Of a DNA stretch of 64,000 bases, positions 37,790 to 53,718 are shown piece by piece. Both the position numbers and the translations under genes were made by a program. A model generated the notes under the pieces. That model was not told where the DNA came from, did not search any database, and was given only the letters and a program-made list of their open reading frames with translations. Source of the DNA: Spongilla lacustris. Lineage: Eukaryota; Porifera; Demospongiae; Spongillida; Spongillidae. Each line of letters starts with the position of its first letter. Positions within the stretch are counted from its first letter, which is position 1. The stretch spans positions 7,100,118-7,164,117 of the forward strand of contig OX442432.1 of NCBI GenBank assembly GCA_949361645.1, in the 5' to 3' direction.

Positions 37790-38088
37790 ATATAAAAATT
37801 TAATTAAAATAAAATTGGTGATGTAGGATTTGTAGACAGCACTTGAGTAAAAAGTAAGGAAACAAGGAATTACGGATATTATGCATTCATTAAATTATAA
37901 ATATTACATACCTACATTTAGCACAGAATTTCAGGCAAGGTAATTTGCTAAATAATGTAGGTCTGTAATATTTATAATTTAATGAATGCATAATATCCGT
38001 AATTCCTTGTTTCCTTACTTTTTACTCAAGTGCTGTCTACAAATCCTACATCACCAATTTTATTTTAATTAAATTTTTATATCTTGTT
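37790..38088. mobile_element. Foldback element F, family TGAAACAAGATAT
   Basis: Arms of about 130 bp are near-perfect reverse complements around a short centre. Landmarks in order: GAAACAAGATATAAAAA, GATGTAGGATTTG, AAAAAGTAAGGAAACAAGGA and TTTGCTAAATA in the centre. Same layout as the element at 17088 with different filler. Confidence 0.85.
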
Positions 38089-38862
38089 TCTTAACTGATG
38101 GCTCATTATAGACATCTGATGTTTAAAAGCAAACCATGACTCACCAGAACTAGCAAATGAAAAAGTGAAAACGAACTCAAACACTGCATTCCTTTTCCTG
38201 TCATGTCCAGTCAATGCGCACAATTGAAATTCCACATCAATAGCATGCGCATACCGTTTAGCAAGGTCACGCGATACGTATTTAGAAGGAGGGCGTTACT
38301 AAATTCGACAACGTAGCCTTTGGTGACTGAACTGGAAGGTAAGAGTACTACAGCGATGCTCAGGAGGCATGTGGCTACCAGAATTTACTAACCTGAAGTG
38401 GCAACGCATTTTCTGTCACCACGAACAAGCTGAGCGTATTGCATGAATAATCGACGTACGTTGTGGTTTTGCCCTATACATATAAACATTATAGGTATGG
38501 ATTACAATTTCCATACATTGCAGAGTGTGTGGGCAGAGGCTAACGAAGTACAGGGCAAAGAAAAGAACCAGCTCTGAGTGCATAGCATTCTCAGCTGAGC
38601 TGAAAATACCTTTTGACATTGACACATCTGGCCCTGAGATGTTCTGCATGCAATGTAAGCTGGGTATGTAGAGAACCATCTGTGCCATCACAAAGTGAGT
38701 GCATCACAAATGTGCAGTGATGCTATTTGAGTGGCAAAACAAGTAAACATATGACATCATGAGAGGTAAACACTTGGTAGAGGTCATCTTGAGAAGATTG
38801 CCCCTCCTCTAGTTCTCCATAGTGAGCCTAGCCCACCTTTGGCAAGAGCTAACAACCTGTCA

Positions 38863-39898
38863 ATGCTAAAGGAGCTGAAGTGTGCACTGTGCTCCAACAC
38901 CCTCTCACAGCCACTGGAACTGCTGTGTGGTGCACTAGTGTGCTCCAAATGCCTCTGGGAGTGGATAGCAGCATATGATGCTATGAACCGTCCATGCTGG
39001 CGCTGCTCAGAGGACGGATAGTCCCCTGTTGCTCAGAGATGGTCCCATGCTGCCCAGAGGATGGTCCCATGCTGCCCAGAGGATGGTCCCATGCTGCCCA
39101 GAGGATGATCCCCTGCTGCTCAGAGGATGATCTCCTGCTGCTCAGAGGATGGCCCCCTGCTGCTCAGAGGATGGCCCCCTGCTGCTCAGAGGATGGTCCC
39201 CTGCTGCTCAGAGATGGTCCCCTGCTGCTCAGAGGATGGTCCCCTGCTGCTCAGAGGACAGTCCCCAGCTGCTCAGAGGACGGTCCCCTGCTGCTCAGAG
39301 GACGGTCCCCAGCTGCTCAGAGGATGGTCCCCTGCTGCTCAGAGGATGGTCCCCTGCTGCTCAGAGGATGGTCACCTGCTGCTCAGAGGATGGTCACCAG
39401 GATGGTTCCCTAGTCAGACTATCATCAAGTGTGATAATGCTGCTGTCAGATGTTCTGGAGCACTGTATACAGACTGCAGCAGGGATATTAAGGATGGTGA
39501 CTATGAAGTGCATGAGTGTGCACCAACACTTACACCTGAGGAGGAGAAGCAAGCAGTGGGATTACTGAAGAAGGCCATCTCTACCAGTCCTGACAAAGCC
39601 ATCATACAACTTGCTACAGGGGAAGCAGTTAAGTGAATGTCATTTGGCTTGTACCAAGGTTACATAATATATACACTCACTTCTGCCAATGACATTCATG
39701 CATGTCACCAGAGCTAACCAGGAAACTACAGCTGCCTACTCATCATGGACTGAAGTTCAGGTACATGTATTGCAGGCGATTAAGGCTGGGCTTGCCATAC
39801 CTTGGAATACACTGAGGCTTCTAAGGCGGTATGTCACAACAACGCGTTCAATGAGAGCAGCTCAGACCACCGTGCATTATGACTACAATGGAGGTTAA
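38863..39898 (+). pseudogene. RING-type zinc-finger protein disrupted by a 22-bp minisatellite
   Basis: ATG at 38863 (MLKELKCALCSNTLSQPLEL) starts a RING-like C4 finger: CALC...LLCGALVCSKCLWEW...PCWRC. A 22-bp tandem repeat (39000-39400) then breaks the frame: the RING frame ends at a TAG at 39019, and the family continuation is found beyond the array as VPSQTIIKCDNAAVRC, KDGDYEVHECAPTLTPEEEK and, after more sequence, AIKAGLAIPWNTLRLLRRYV. I recall this combination (RING, then a segment with TP.E...A..L.KR, then GIPW..LR..RRW) in a large invertebrate family often annotated as RAG1-like. If the repeat units could be skipped the pieces would join, but as read the gene is broken. Confidence 0.45.
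39000..39405. repeat. 22-bp minisatellite inside a RING-gene frame
   Basis: About 18 copies of CTGCTCAGAGGATGGTCCCC plus CT. The first unit is the coding sequence of the last RING cysteines (CGCTGCTCAGAGGACGG). Since 22 is not a multiple of three, array length decides the frame. Confidence 0.9.
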
Positions 39899-40085
39899 TG
39901 GACCTGGAGGAGACGTTGCTACGCAACTGACAATCTATACGGTTTCTCAACCATCCCTGGACGCCCTATCCCACGGGTGCAGTAAGATGACAGGAAGTTC
40001 AGTCGCGGAATTAGTATTCATCCTCCTCATAGGTCTATTCAGAACACGTACACGCATGCGCAGGCTGTCGCGCGACACTGCAACT

Positions 40086-40095
40086 CAGTGGCGGA

Positions 40096-40131
<36 letters not shown>

Positions 40132-41480
40132 CGTGGAGGGCGCACGCCCCCCCTAATATACGGATGATAAAAATATACAATAAGACTATTAAGTTAACCT
40201 GTAACCCTTAAACCTTTAATCTATTTCATCCTTACTTCAGGATGGAAATCCTGAATTAAGGATGACTTTACGCCGCTCGTATCGACATAAATTCGAACGG
40301 TATTGATGATTTTTAAAATTATATTTAGCTTCTGTAGGCTTTCATCTAAACAGCGCTATCCATTTTAGTCATTCAAATCTTTTAGAAAAAACAATGTTTA
40401 GGCTTAGTTTACTTTTTCGTTTGCAAATAATGCCGCGGTTACCATCAAAGTCGGGTATAAGGTTGAGGAAAGAGCAGGAAGCTTACTTTCAAGATAGAAC
40501 CTGTTACTACGATCTGTAAGGAGAGCCATATAAGCAAATTAAACAATATGGGACACAGGAGGTACGAGCATCGAATTAACTCAAGGCGGACTAAGAGAAG
40601 CGAGTCAGAGCGGGTGGTACGATGGTTAACCTCTGCAAAATAAAAATTAAAAAGCATTTCTGTCGTTGAGAGCGATGCAGAAATGCCTGGCATTGGTAGA
40701 AATGCTGTCACCAGTACTGTTGGCACATAAAAAGAAGGGGTGGATGCTCGGACAGTGATAATAAATTACACTTTTACTTCTACCAAGAGTCTGAAGGTGC
40801 TACCACCAATAAGTAGTGAAAAAGAGTAAAATTGATATATGTTCAATGCTCTTTGTAAGCATTACAAACTATAAATTGCTAATCATTTAATTTATGCATG
40901 TACGCGGGAGCAACGAACGTGCTTATGCATCCTTGAAGTTGGGGCATGCAGCTTTCTAGATGATAAAAATTATTCCATGCTATAGAATGTGTGCACCATT
41001 GTTTAAAGAAACAGCTTTTATGTTTTAATGATTTTAATTTTCACTGCAAAGGTTGTTATAAACGGCAGAACTCACCATCCTGAATTTAGGATTTTACCGA
41101 TCCTGAATTCAGGATCGTTTCACGCAGATTATATAGGTTAACCTGAGCTGAAGCGTGCTAGAGAGAAAGTGAACGGTTGTGCGTCAGACGAACGTCAAAC
41201 CCAAAGCTGCTGCAGCCCGTGCGCATGCGCAGTTTGCACAACTCGAAGGCATAAAGGCTGTTTCGGTATGAAATTCCGTATTGTTCTGAAGCTTCATAAC
41301 GCGGAACTTGCAAAGCTCCTGGGGCTTCGCCCCAGACCCCAATGGGGGAGCTTACAGCGCTCCCCCATACCCCCTAGTTGGAGCGGGAGGGGGCGACGCC
41401 CCCTCCCGCACCCACCCCCCTTTCCTACCCTCTGCCCTTAGCGCCCCCCCCCCTAACTCTAAATCCTGCGTCCGCCCCTG
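40086..41480. mobile_element. hAT-like element, 1.4 kb, with G32 tract at its left end
   Basis: Left end CAGTGGCGGATTTAGGGG and right end GCGTCCGCCCCTG, flanked by gcaact and gcaacg (5 of 6 match). It shares the 3' module GGGGCTTCGCCCCAGACCCC / GGGGGAGCTTACAGCGCTCC with the element at 15339-16536. No intact transposase frame. Confidence 0.65.
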
Positions 41481-42420
41481 GCAACGAGTGCGGGCCTGGC
41501 GTGCAAGTTGGGTTCGCCGTGTCTTCTTATTTTATTTATTTATTTTCAGTTTACTATATAAATTTTTATCAGTTATGAGGTAAAAGTACGGTCGGGCAGA
41601 AACGGTAGCTCACGCTGCACCTAGCGCTGGTTTGTACATCCGACACACTCTCCGGCCCTGTATGTCCTACAGCGGGCGTGATCAGTGTTGGGCAATCCAG
41701 AGACTACTCTGGCTCCCCCAAGCTTTACACTAGCACGCAGGCTTCATAGCTCATATATAGGTCCAGGGAGCAGCACTCCCTTCTGCTGAAGCTAGCCGGG
41801 AGCCAGGGGAGGTCGGCCCAGCACTCAGCCAAACCCTCGCGGGGTGCAGGAGCACCGTTTAGAGGGAGTATGGGAAGGGGAACACACTAACTCGGGGCTC
41901 CGTAAGAGTACATTGATCAAAAATAAAGAAATAAGAGGGACCTACATGCAGACAATAATAAAATGAATACATATCATACAACCGCCAGATCACAAGATGG
42001 TGGATATAGAAGGCTCGCTTCCAAGCACATATTGCAATGTTGTAACAGGGAATACGTGTATACCTTGTTTTGCTTCCCTGTGAAGCATTATGTCTCCATA
42101 TGTGCGCTGCAGTCCAATTTTCTTAGACATGGCACAATTGCAAATTGTATTATATATGCAAAATGATTTCGAGTGGTTGACACGATAGACCTAGGGCAAA
42201 ATATATTTACACCCCAAATTCTGCATACACCTGTAGTGTCTGAACTCAAAGACCAATCCTAGTTAACCAAAAAAAAAAACAAAAAAAAACCTGTTTTCTG
42301 CATGTGGTCAAGCCAGGTGACTGATGGTCAATTAGGTGATAATAGCCTGCTTTTATTTGCAAGCTATCTTATAAGTGTAGCATTATCCCAGAAGGAAATG
42401 TAATCGATCCATTTTAAACA
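41481..42420. other. Intergenic, no gene recognised
   Basis: Contains a GC-rich, potentially structured segment at about 41690-41900 (several short complementary blocks such as GGGAGCAGCACTCCC) of unknown origin, possibly a retroelement 3' end. Confidence 0.3.
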
Positions 42421-42439
42421 AACAAGAGCAAAGGAGGTA

Positions 42440-42775
42440 GGGGGAGAGGGTCCTAGAGTGAGAGGCTGGGGGTCCTAGAGTGAGAGGCTGGGGGTCCTAG
42501 AGTGAGAGGCTGGGGGTTTTAGAGTGAGAGGCAGGGGGTCCTAGAGTGAGAGGCAGGGGGTCCTAGAGTGAGAGGCTGGTGGTCCTAGAGTGAGAGGCAG
42601 GGGGTCCTGGAGTGAGAGGCAGGGGGTCCTAGAGTGAGAGGCTGGGGGTCCTAGAGTGAGAGGCTGGGGGTCCTAGAGTTGAGAGGCTGGGGGTCCTAGA
42701 GTGAGAGGCTGGGGTCCTAGAGTGAGAGGCAGGGGGTCCTAGAGTGAGAGGCAGGGGGTCTTGGTTAGAGACAGG
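42440..42775. repeat. 22-bp minisatellite GGGGGTCCTAGAGTGAGAGG
   Basis: About 16 copies of the unit plus CT/CA, intergenic downstream of NOVA. Confidence 0.9.
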
Positions 42776-43334
42776 GGTCCTGGAGTGGTGAAGAAAACTG
42801 GATCATCACACGCAGGTGTCCTGGGAGGAAAGAACAGAGGTCATCATCACACAGAGACACCATGTGCCTTCATCCCATATAGTGATAGAACATTAGCGAT
42901 GCAAGGGAGTGATTGATAGCGAAATTGATGTTCACTGAAGTTGAGTAGTGATGTCACATTCATGTGTCCAAAAGGTGATAGAACACAGTATATCAAATAG
43001 TGAAACTGAAGTGTTGAAGAAGGTAGATAGTGAAACTGATGTGTTGAAGGTGGATAGTGAAATGGATGTGTCCAAAATGTGTGATTATGGTAGCAACACA
43101 TGTATTGAAGAAGACAATGAAACTGAAGAAGATAGGTAGTGAAACTGATGTGTTAGGGATGTGGGTAATGAAATTGATATATACATAACACTGATCAAGC
43201 GATTTGGGCAGTGACACCACCCAGGGAGTGAGGTGTACCACCACTTGATTTGACAAAGAAAATGGATAAAATGAAGGTAGAGATGTTCAGAAGTAGAGCA
43301 GTGAAATTCGAGCTAAAGACTGGAATTGATGATG

Positions 43335-43855
43335 TGCACATGGGAGGAGTGTGCTCCTGTGATGATGGGCACATGGAGGAGTGTGCTCCTGTGATGATGG
43401 GCACATGGAGGAGTGTGCTCATGTGATGATGGGCACATGGAAGGAGCGTGCTCATGTGATGATGGGCACATGAGAGGAGTGTGCTCATGTGATGATGGGC
43501 ACATGAGAGGAGTGTGCTCATGTGATGATGGGCACATGGGAGGAGTGTGCTCATGTGATGATGGGCACATGGAAGGAGTGTGCTCCTGTGATGATGGGCA
43601 CATGGAGGAGTGTGCTCATGTGATGATGGGCACATGGAAGGAGCGTGCTCATGTGATGATGGGCACATGAGAGGAGTGTGCTCATGTGATGATGGGCACA
43701 TGAGAGGAGTGTGCTCATGTGATGATGGGCACATGGGAGGAGTGTGCTCATGTGATGATGGGCACATGGAAGGAGTGTGCTCATGTGATGATGGGCACAT
43801 GGAAGGAGTGTGCTCATGTGATGATGGGCACATGGGAGGAGAGTGCTCATGTGAT
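43335..43855. repeat. 32-33-bp minisatellite
   Basis: About 16 copies of GATGATGGGCACATGGAGGA plus GTGTGCTCATGT. Both strands stay partly open but without other gene features. Confidence 0.9.
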
Positions 43856-44146
43856 TGTTGAGTTCAAAAAGTCAGCACAGTGAAACGGATGAGATCAAGA
43901 GTAGAGTGACATGATTGATATATTTAGTTATGTGTTTGAGGTTAGGGTGGTGACACCGATGTTCAAGACAGGTGAACACTTCACACACACACTATTTTAA
44001 GTCTCAAAACAGTATTAATAACTTGATCAAACCATTTATAACTACCCATGATGTGAACACAATAACATCAAAAGATACACATCTCTCCCCAAAACAAAAG
44101 TTGTATCCTTACACAATCATGAGGGTGAGCAGCACAACATACCCTC

Positions 44147-45357
44147 CTAAGAGTTTCCCTTAAACCCACGCTCTTTGGCCAGCTGCTGGAATATAAGAAC
44201 GTGTGCCCCCTGCACCGCCAGCACGGGGCCGGAAATAATCATCTTCCTGTTGTAGGTACCAGGGATATAGTCACCCTTGGCAGATATCTGTATCCTCGTT
44301 CCCGTGGAGACCATGAGATCGCTGACAAACTTGCCAGACGGCCCCATGATTCTTCCCACCATGGTCTCCGGCACAGCTACTTCGTAGGTGGCAAGGGTGG
44401 CCCCTGGTACAGCCATGTCCACACCGTCCACAGTGGACCCTTGGCTGGGCAGACCGGACATGAGAGACTGTGGGGAAGAGAGCATGGCCATGCTGTTCGA
44501 TGAGGCAATGTGAGCGTGCTGCGAAGAAGTGTAGTCGGGTATCCTCCTCATGGAGGGAGCCATGCCGTCAGCTTGGCCAAGCTGGTTCATGTAGGCGGAG
44601 TATGAGATGAGCTTCTTCCACTTGGACATGTTAGGATCCTCCCTCGTGTGCTCCATTATTTGCTTCACTGCCTTCACAATGGCGTCGCAGTTCCCAAACA
44701 CACTGAGCGTGCGTTCCGGAAGCATGGAGTCGTCCTTGCTGGTGATCTGGATCTTGACAGAGCACTCCTGCTGTATCTGCTTGATGTTGTGTCCCGACTT
44801 CCCTATCACCATCCCCGAAGCGATATTGGAGACCAGTACCTTGAGGTGGCGGAGACACTCCTTGAGGTCCCCCATCCTGGCATTGGAGGGGTCAGCCATC
44901 TTGGCAAAGATCTCCTGCAGTGCTGAGCAGATGTTGGGGATGGTGCCCATGATGACGCACACACGCTCCTGGCTGTTGGGGTAGCACTCTCGGCTTGGGG
45001 AGAACTTGACGATCGTGTTGGTCTTGTCCATGAGCTCCGTGATGGTGGAACCACCAGACCCTATGATGATACCCGGAACGTACTGGGGGAGTAGAAACTT
45101 GAGAAACGCCTGGTCTTTCTCGTCTGCAGCGGGGCGATAAATAACACTTTTGACTGTTAGGCACTGCCACGCCACGCACTCATACCAAGGTTAATGTGCC
45201 TCCTCTTGGTCGAACGACCGCCATCTTCTTCGGCCACGGTCCTTTTCTGTCCTAGAACTGCTGCATCCGTCACCTGAGCGGGAAGGTCAGCCTGGGGACT
45301 GGAGCTAGTGTCGAAGGTGGGACTGATGTTCCCTAGACTGCACTCGGGAGCCGACAT
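44147..45357 (-). CDS. NOVA: NOVA-like KH-domain RNA-binding splicing regulator
   Basis: Two exons, 45186-45357 (MSAPECSLGNISPTFDTSSS..., with KRTVAEEDGGRSTKRR as likely nuclear signal) and 44147-45123, joined in phase (G/AC). Three KH domains: KH1 FLLPQYVPGIIIGSGGSTI with CYPNSQERVCVIMGT, KH2 VLVSNIASGMVIGKSGHNI, and KH3 VAVPETMVGRIMGPSGKFV with ISAKGDYIPGTYNRKMII, closely matching the NOVA third domain that binds YCAY RNA. About 380 residues. The GXXG loops are GSGG, GKSG and GPSG, so KH1 lacks the usual lysine. The family regulates alternative splicing. It lies head-to-head with UGP2, 466 bp apart. Confidence 0.88.
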
Positions 45358-45823
45358 TTTTGAGGAATTTCTGTGTGGAAATCAATATTGTACTCACAAC
45401 CACGCCAACACGTATGCAAACCATTACTATTTACGAGTCACCACCAAAGGAATACACACCGTTTAATATTAGAGACACGATCCTTATTAATTGCACTTGC
45501 ACGTGCAGTCACGTTTTCATAGGGATTACTAAAATTACACGCCTTGCGCAATTGCATGATTTGAGCATAGATTATTTAGACAGTAATATTATTTAGTAAC
45601 GCGGTTTTGTACGGCAAGTCAAAATTACCTTAGTGAACTCATTTTGCATTTGCATTATATACTCAAAGGTTGATCCTAGTCTTTATAGACTAGGATCAAC
45701 CTTTAGTTTTTATCACGTGCTTGGTCCAACGACCCTTTAAACCCGACACTGCGCATGCGCAGGGAGGCTTTTATAATAGGTTGGCATTAAACTTTAACCT
45801 CACACGGGATACACATCGCATCA
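45358..45823. promoter_or_regulatory. Putative bidirectional promoter between NOVA and UGP2
   Basis: The 466 bp separate two divergent start codons. Near the middle is a perfect palindrome (45665-45704): arms AAAGGTTGATCCTAGTC and GACTAGGATCAACCTTT around TTTATA. A GCGCATGCGC box (NRF1-like) occurs at about 45750. Promoter function is inferred from position. Confidence 0.45.
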
Positions 45824-50109
<4,286 letters not shown>

Positions 50110-50293
50110 AAGAAACATATACAGCTTGCTCAGTGTTAGTACTTTGTTTTGATTCAAATTGTTATGCACCCTTGTGCCATGTACACAGGCTTACTCAGTT
50201 CAGTGAGTGAGCATAGGTAGGTAGTCTCCTTTTAATGTACAGGTTTAAAATGGGCTATTCCATTATTTAATCGTACGACAATAATTGCAAACA

Positions 50294-50296
<3 letters not shown>

Positions 50297-50335
<39 letters not shown>

Positions 50336-50479
50336 GGACAATATAGAAAAAAAAAAAACTCTGGACATGCATTTATTATATCTCCATCCTCCCCCCCCCC
50401 CCCCCCAGGACAGACTTATAAATGCCCCCCTGGACAAGCTTCTGTTTTATTCGAACACACTTGTGTTTTGTTCCATCCA

Positions 50480-50514
<35 letters not shown>

Positions 50515-50600
50515 ACAAGCGTCTGTTATACTTTCTAGCCCCCCAGGACAGGTATTTAAATGACCATACCCTGGAACATATTCCCTATACCCCCCTGTAC
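50297..50600. repeat. Cluster of poly-C tracts with (C)nGGACA units
   Basis: C37 at 50297, C16 at 50391 and C32 at 50481, each followed by GGACA-type sequence and separated by AT-rich spacers. Together they form a degenerate repeat just downstream of UGP2. Confidence 0.75.
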
Positions 50601-50867
50601 ACCATTTATTGTCATCCATAGGGGTGTACCAATCTCTATATCAGACTTGAATCAGTGTAGAATAAAGAAGAGGTAAGTATGTACATCTGGCATAGGATGT
50701 ACCACAACCAGCTCAACTCGACAAAAATATATATATATACAAAGGGGCTTCCTCTATCCACAATATTACTATAAACAGCAACGATATACTCGGGTTGCTC
50801 GGGTTGCTCGAGAGGTATCTGCTTACTCCATTTGTATCTGGGACCCGTCCAGTAAATTATAGCTAAA

Positions 50868-51337
50868 ATGGCGAATTTATTGTGTCCCTTTACAGTAACA
50901 ACGGGCGAAAACAGTTCCCCACCAATGAAGAAGGCAAAGTTCGATGAAGGACACACGCCTACTGAACAGCTAAGTTTAATACCCCTGGTAGAGGTGAAGC
51001 ACTTGTGGAAGTCGACGATGGGCCTGAAAGTGGACTACTATTACCAGTTCTAACGTCAGAGCTGAAGCCGACCGTGTATACAGTGCGATGGAACGAGAAC
51101 TCGAGCCATATCTAAGTGCAGATTCTCACGTAAAGGTCTGTGGTGAGCTAAGGACTATCCCGCGCAGGCAGTCCGCTTTCGGAGATAAAGGTCTATCTTA
51201 TAATTTCTCCGGGACTACGGTGTCTGCCTATCCGTGGACGCCGCAGATACAATCCGTAAGAGAACGCGTCGAGTCAGCTGTTGGTGTAACCTTCAATTTC
51301 GTGCTGGTGAACCTTTACCGTGATGGCAGCGACCACA
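50868..51337 (+). CDS. ALKBH2: ALKBH2-like DNA dioxygenase, cut by assembly gap
   Basis: The confident part is 51050-51337: EADRVYSAMERELEPYL, then VKVCGELRTIPRRQSAFGDK, GLSYNFSGTTVSAYPWTP and FNFVLVNLYRDGSDH, which ends at the run of N exactly where the iron-ligand HxD of AlkB enzymes should follow. These motifs match ALKBH2/3, Fe(II)/2-oxoglutarate enzymes that remove alkyl groups from DNA bases. A plausible N-terminal exon starts at 50868 (MANLLCPFTVTTGENSSPPM, with KKAK nuclear-type signal), but I could not find a clean splice that joins the two frames. The catalytic half is in or beyond the gap; nothing after 51538 matches it on the plus strand. Confidence 0.7.
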
Positions 51338-51537
51338 NNNNNNNNNNNNNNNNNNNNNNNNNNNNNNNNNNNNNNNNNNNNNNNNNNNNNNNNNNNNNNN
51401 NNNNNNNNNNNNNNNNNNNNNNNNNNNNNNNNNNNNNNNNNNNNNNNNNNNNNNNNNNNNNNNNNNNNNNNNNNNNNNNNNNNNNNNNNNNNNNNNNNNN
51501 NNNNNNNNNNNNNNNNNNNNNNNNNNNNNNNNNNNNN
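51338..51537. other. Assembly gap (200 N)
   Basis: A run of exactly 200 N, a conventional placeholder for a scaffold join of unknown size. Confidence 0.99.
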
Positions 51538-51837
51538 GTGGACATCACGTGCATTTCATTGCTCGCCTTTGATACATCTGACAGGGCCTTACCATGATTT
51601 GTCCAAAAATGATGACCATCTAGATTTTGTGTTGTGTTTTGTAATACGTTTCGACTATTGCAGCATGTATCTACATGTATAGGTCTACATTTGTCTTATT
51701 GAAATCATAAGGTTACGCGGGGGGGGGGGGGGGGGGGGGGATTGAGATTTAGGACTATACAGGTTAACCACAATATGTCAAAAGCAAACTACAGCACTAG
51801 TCGTCTATGCATCACATACTACCAGGCGCACACACAT

Positions 51838-52137
51838 TCAGAGTAGGTGATCCTTCTCGCTACCCTGCACATCTTTCAGGTGCACTGAGACAGCTGCTGT
51901 CTTGCTCCTCAGCTTAGATGCCACCATCCCTATCATACCAATGAGCACCAGAAGTCCAACAACCCCTCCTCCGATCCCCACAATCACCACAAGGGAGCTA
52001 GGACCGTTTCCTGCCATGTTGGCACCTTGGCTTTGGTCAGAGCCTACAGCTGGGCTGTTCTTCTTTGTGTAGAAGTAAGGTGCACTCTGTGTGCGTGTTG
52101 TGTGTGTGTGTGTGTGTGTGTGTGAGTGTGTGTGTGT

Positions 52138-52176
<39 letters not shown>

Positions 52177-52183
52177 TGTGTGT

Positions 52184-52214
<31 letters not shown>

Positions 52215-53609
52215 AGTGTGTGTGTGTGAGTGTGTGTGTGTGTGTGTGTGTGTAATAAATAAAACAGCAAGCATATGGCATACAGGGGATGGACAGTAAA
52301 GTGGGAGTGGCATACAGGGGATGGACACTGCAGTGCTTGACCGGTCGACCATGTTTGTGCCTTCTGTCCCAAAGGCTGCACCTATGTGTGACCAAGGGGT
52401 TAATGCATGTGCTTGGCTCCACCCATCATGTGCTTGGCTCCACCCACCATGTTGTTCCACAGGGCTACTGCCATCTCCTTGTGTCCCTTGGTGCTGAAGT
52501 GGAAGCAGTCAGGAGCAAAGTAGGACTTGTCTGGCTCACCATCCTGTAATACAGTGACAACACATCATGCTGGTGTAAGGCCTGGGCACCATACAATAAT
52601 CTCAGAAAATCATTAATATTAATATTTTCTGCACTGGAAATATGACATATGCTTGAGTAATTTTTAAAAAGGAGATGAAATGAACTTCACGTGCTAGATG
52701 TGTGTAGAAGCATGGCAAAAAATCACCTTTATGAGTACAATCTTACTTTGAGTGGAGGCTTCATTCCCACAGAGAAAGGTTGTATCACCACGGTGAAGTC
52801 ATCTGACTCATACTGGCCAGTATTGATGAGGTTTTCCAGGGCTGTCTGTTGGAAGAATGAAGAGGGATGGGGAGGAGGGAGATAGACAAGGTGTAGAGGG
52901 AGGAGGGGGAGAGGAGGAAGAGATGGGGAGGAGGGAGATAAGGTGTAGAGGGAGGAGGGAGATAAGGTGTAGAGGGAGGAGGGAGATAAGGTGTAGAGGG
53001 AGGAGGGAGATAAGGTGTAGAGGGAGGAGGGAGATAAGGTGTAGAGGGAGGAGGGAGGACAAAGTGGCTAACTCTGTAGTCAATGCTGGCTTGTTTGGTC
53101 ATCGCAACGTCTGCATCACTGCCAGTGGTTCCACACTTGCATACAAAGCTGTAAAAGGAATGAGTTAAATGAGGACTTGGTACATGTAAGCTAGCTAAAA
53201 ATAGTATGCTTGAAGGACACAATCTTTAGTTAAACTCTCACCCCTCTGCACCATCAAAGTACATTAATAACTATAATAACTATAACCACAATAATTACAA
53301 TAACTATAACTATTATAAAGTATAATAAACTACGACGTGTTATTACATGCTAAAGCAACACCACTGCCCTCCTCCCCAGCACACCTCTGCCCTCCTCCCA
53401 GCACAACACCCCCTGCCCTCCTCCCCAGCACAACATACCCGTGAACAAGGTCACACCACAGGCCCCTGAGTTGTCCCACTTCTGTGACATCAAGGGTTTG
53501 TACCAAGTTGACAAATGTTCTTGGAAACTGGTTGGGAATGGACCTTTTAAAAGCAATACTGTGCGATACATTATATTTATATACCACGATGCAGACACAT
53601 GTACACATA

Positions 53610-53646
<37 letters not shown>

Positions 53647-53674
53647 TACATACACACACATACATACATACACA

Positions 53675-53718
<44 letters not shown>

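Noticed and set aside
43195..43850. 212-codon His/Cys/Pro frame (CPSSHEHTP units), possible metal-binding protein
   Set aside because: Purely minisatellite-derived; the frame shifts with unit length changes and there is no start or splice context.
51315..51682. Open frames spanning the N run
   Set aside because: They are artefacts of undefined bases.
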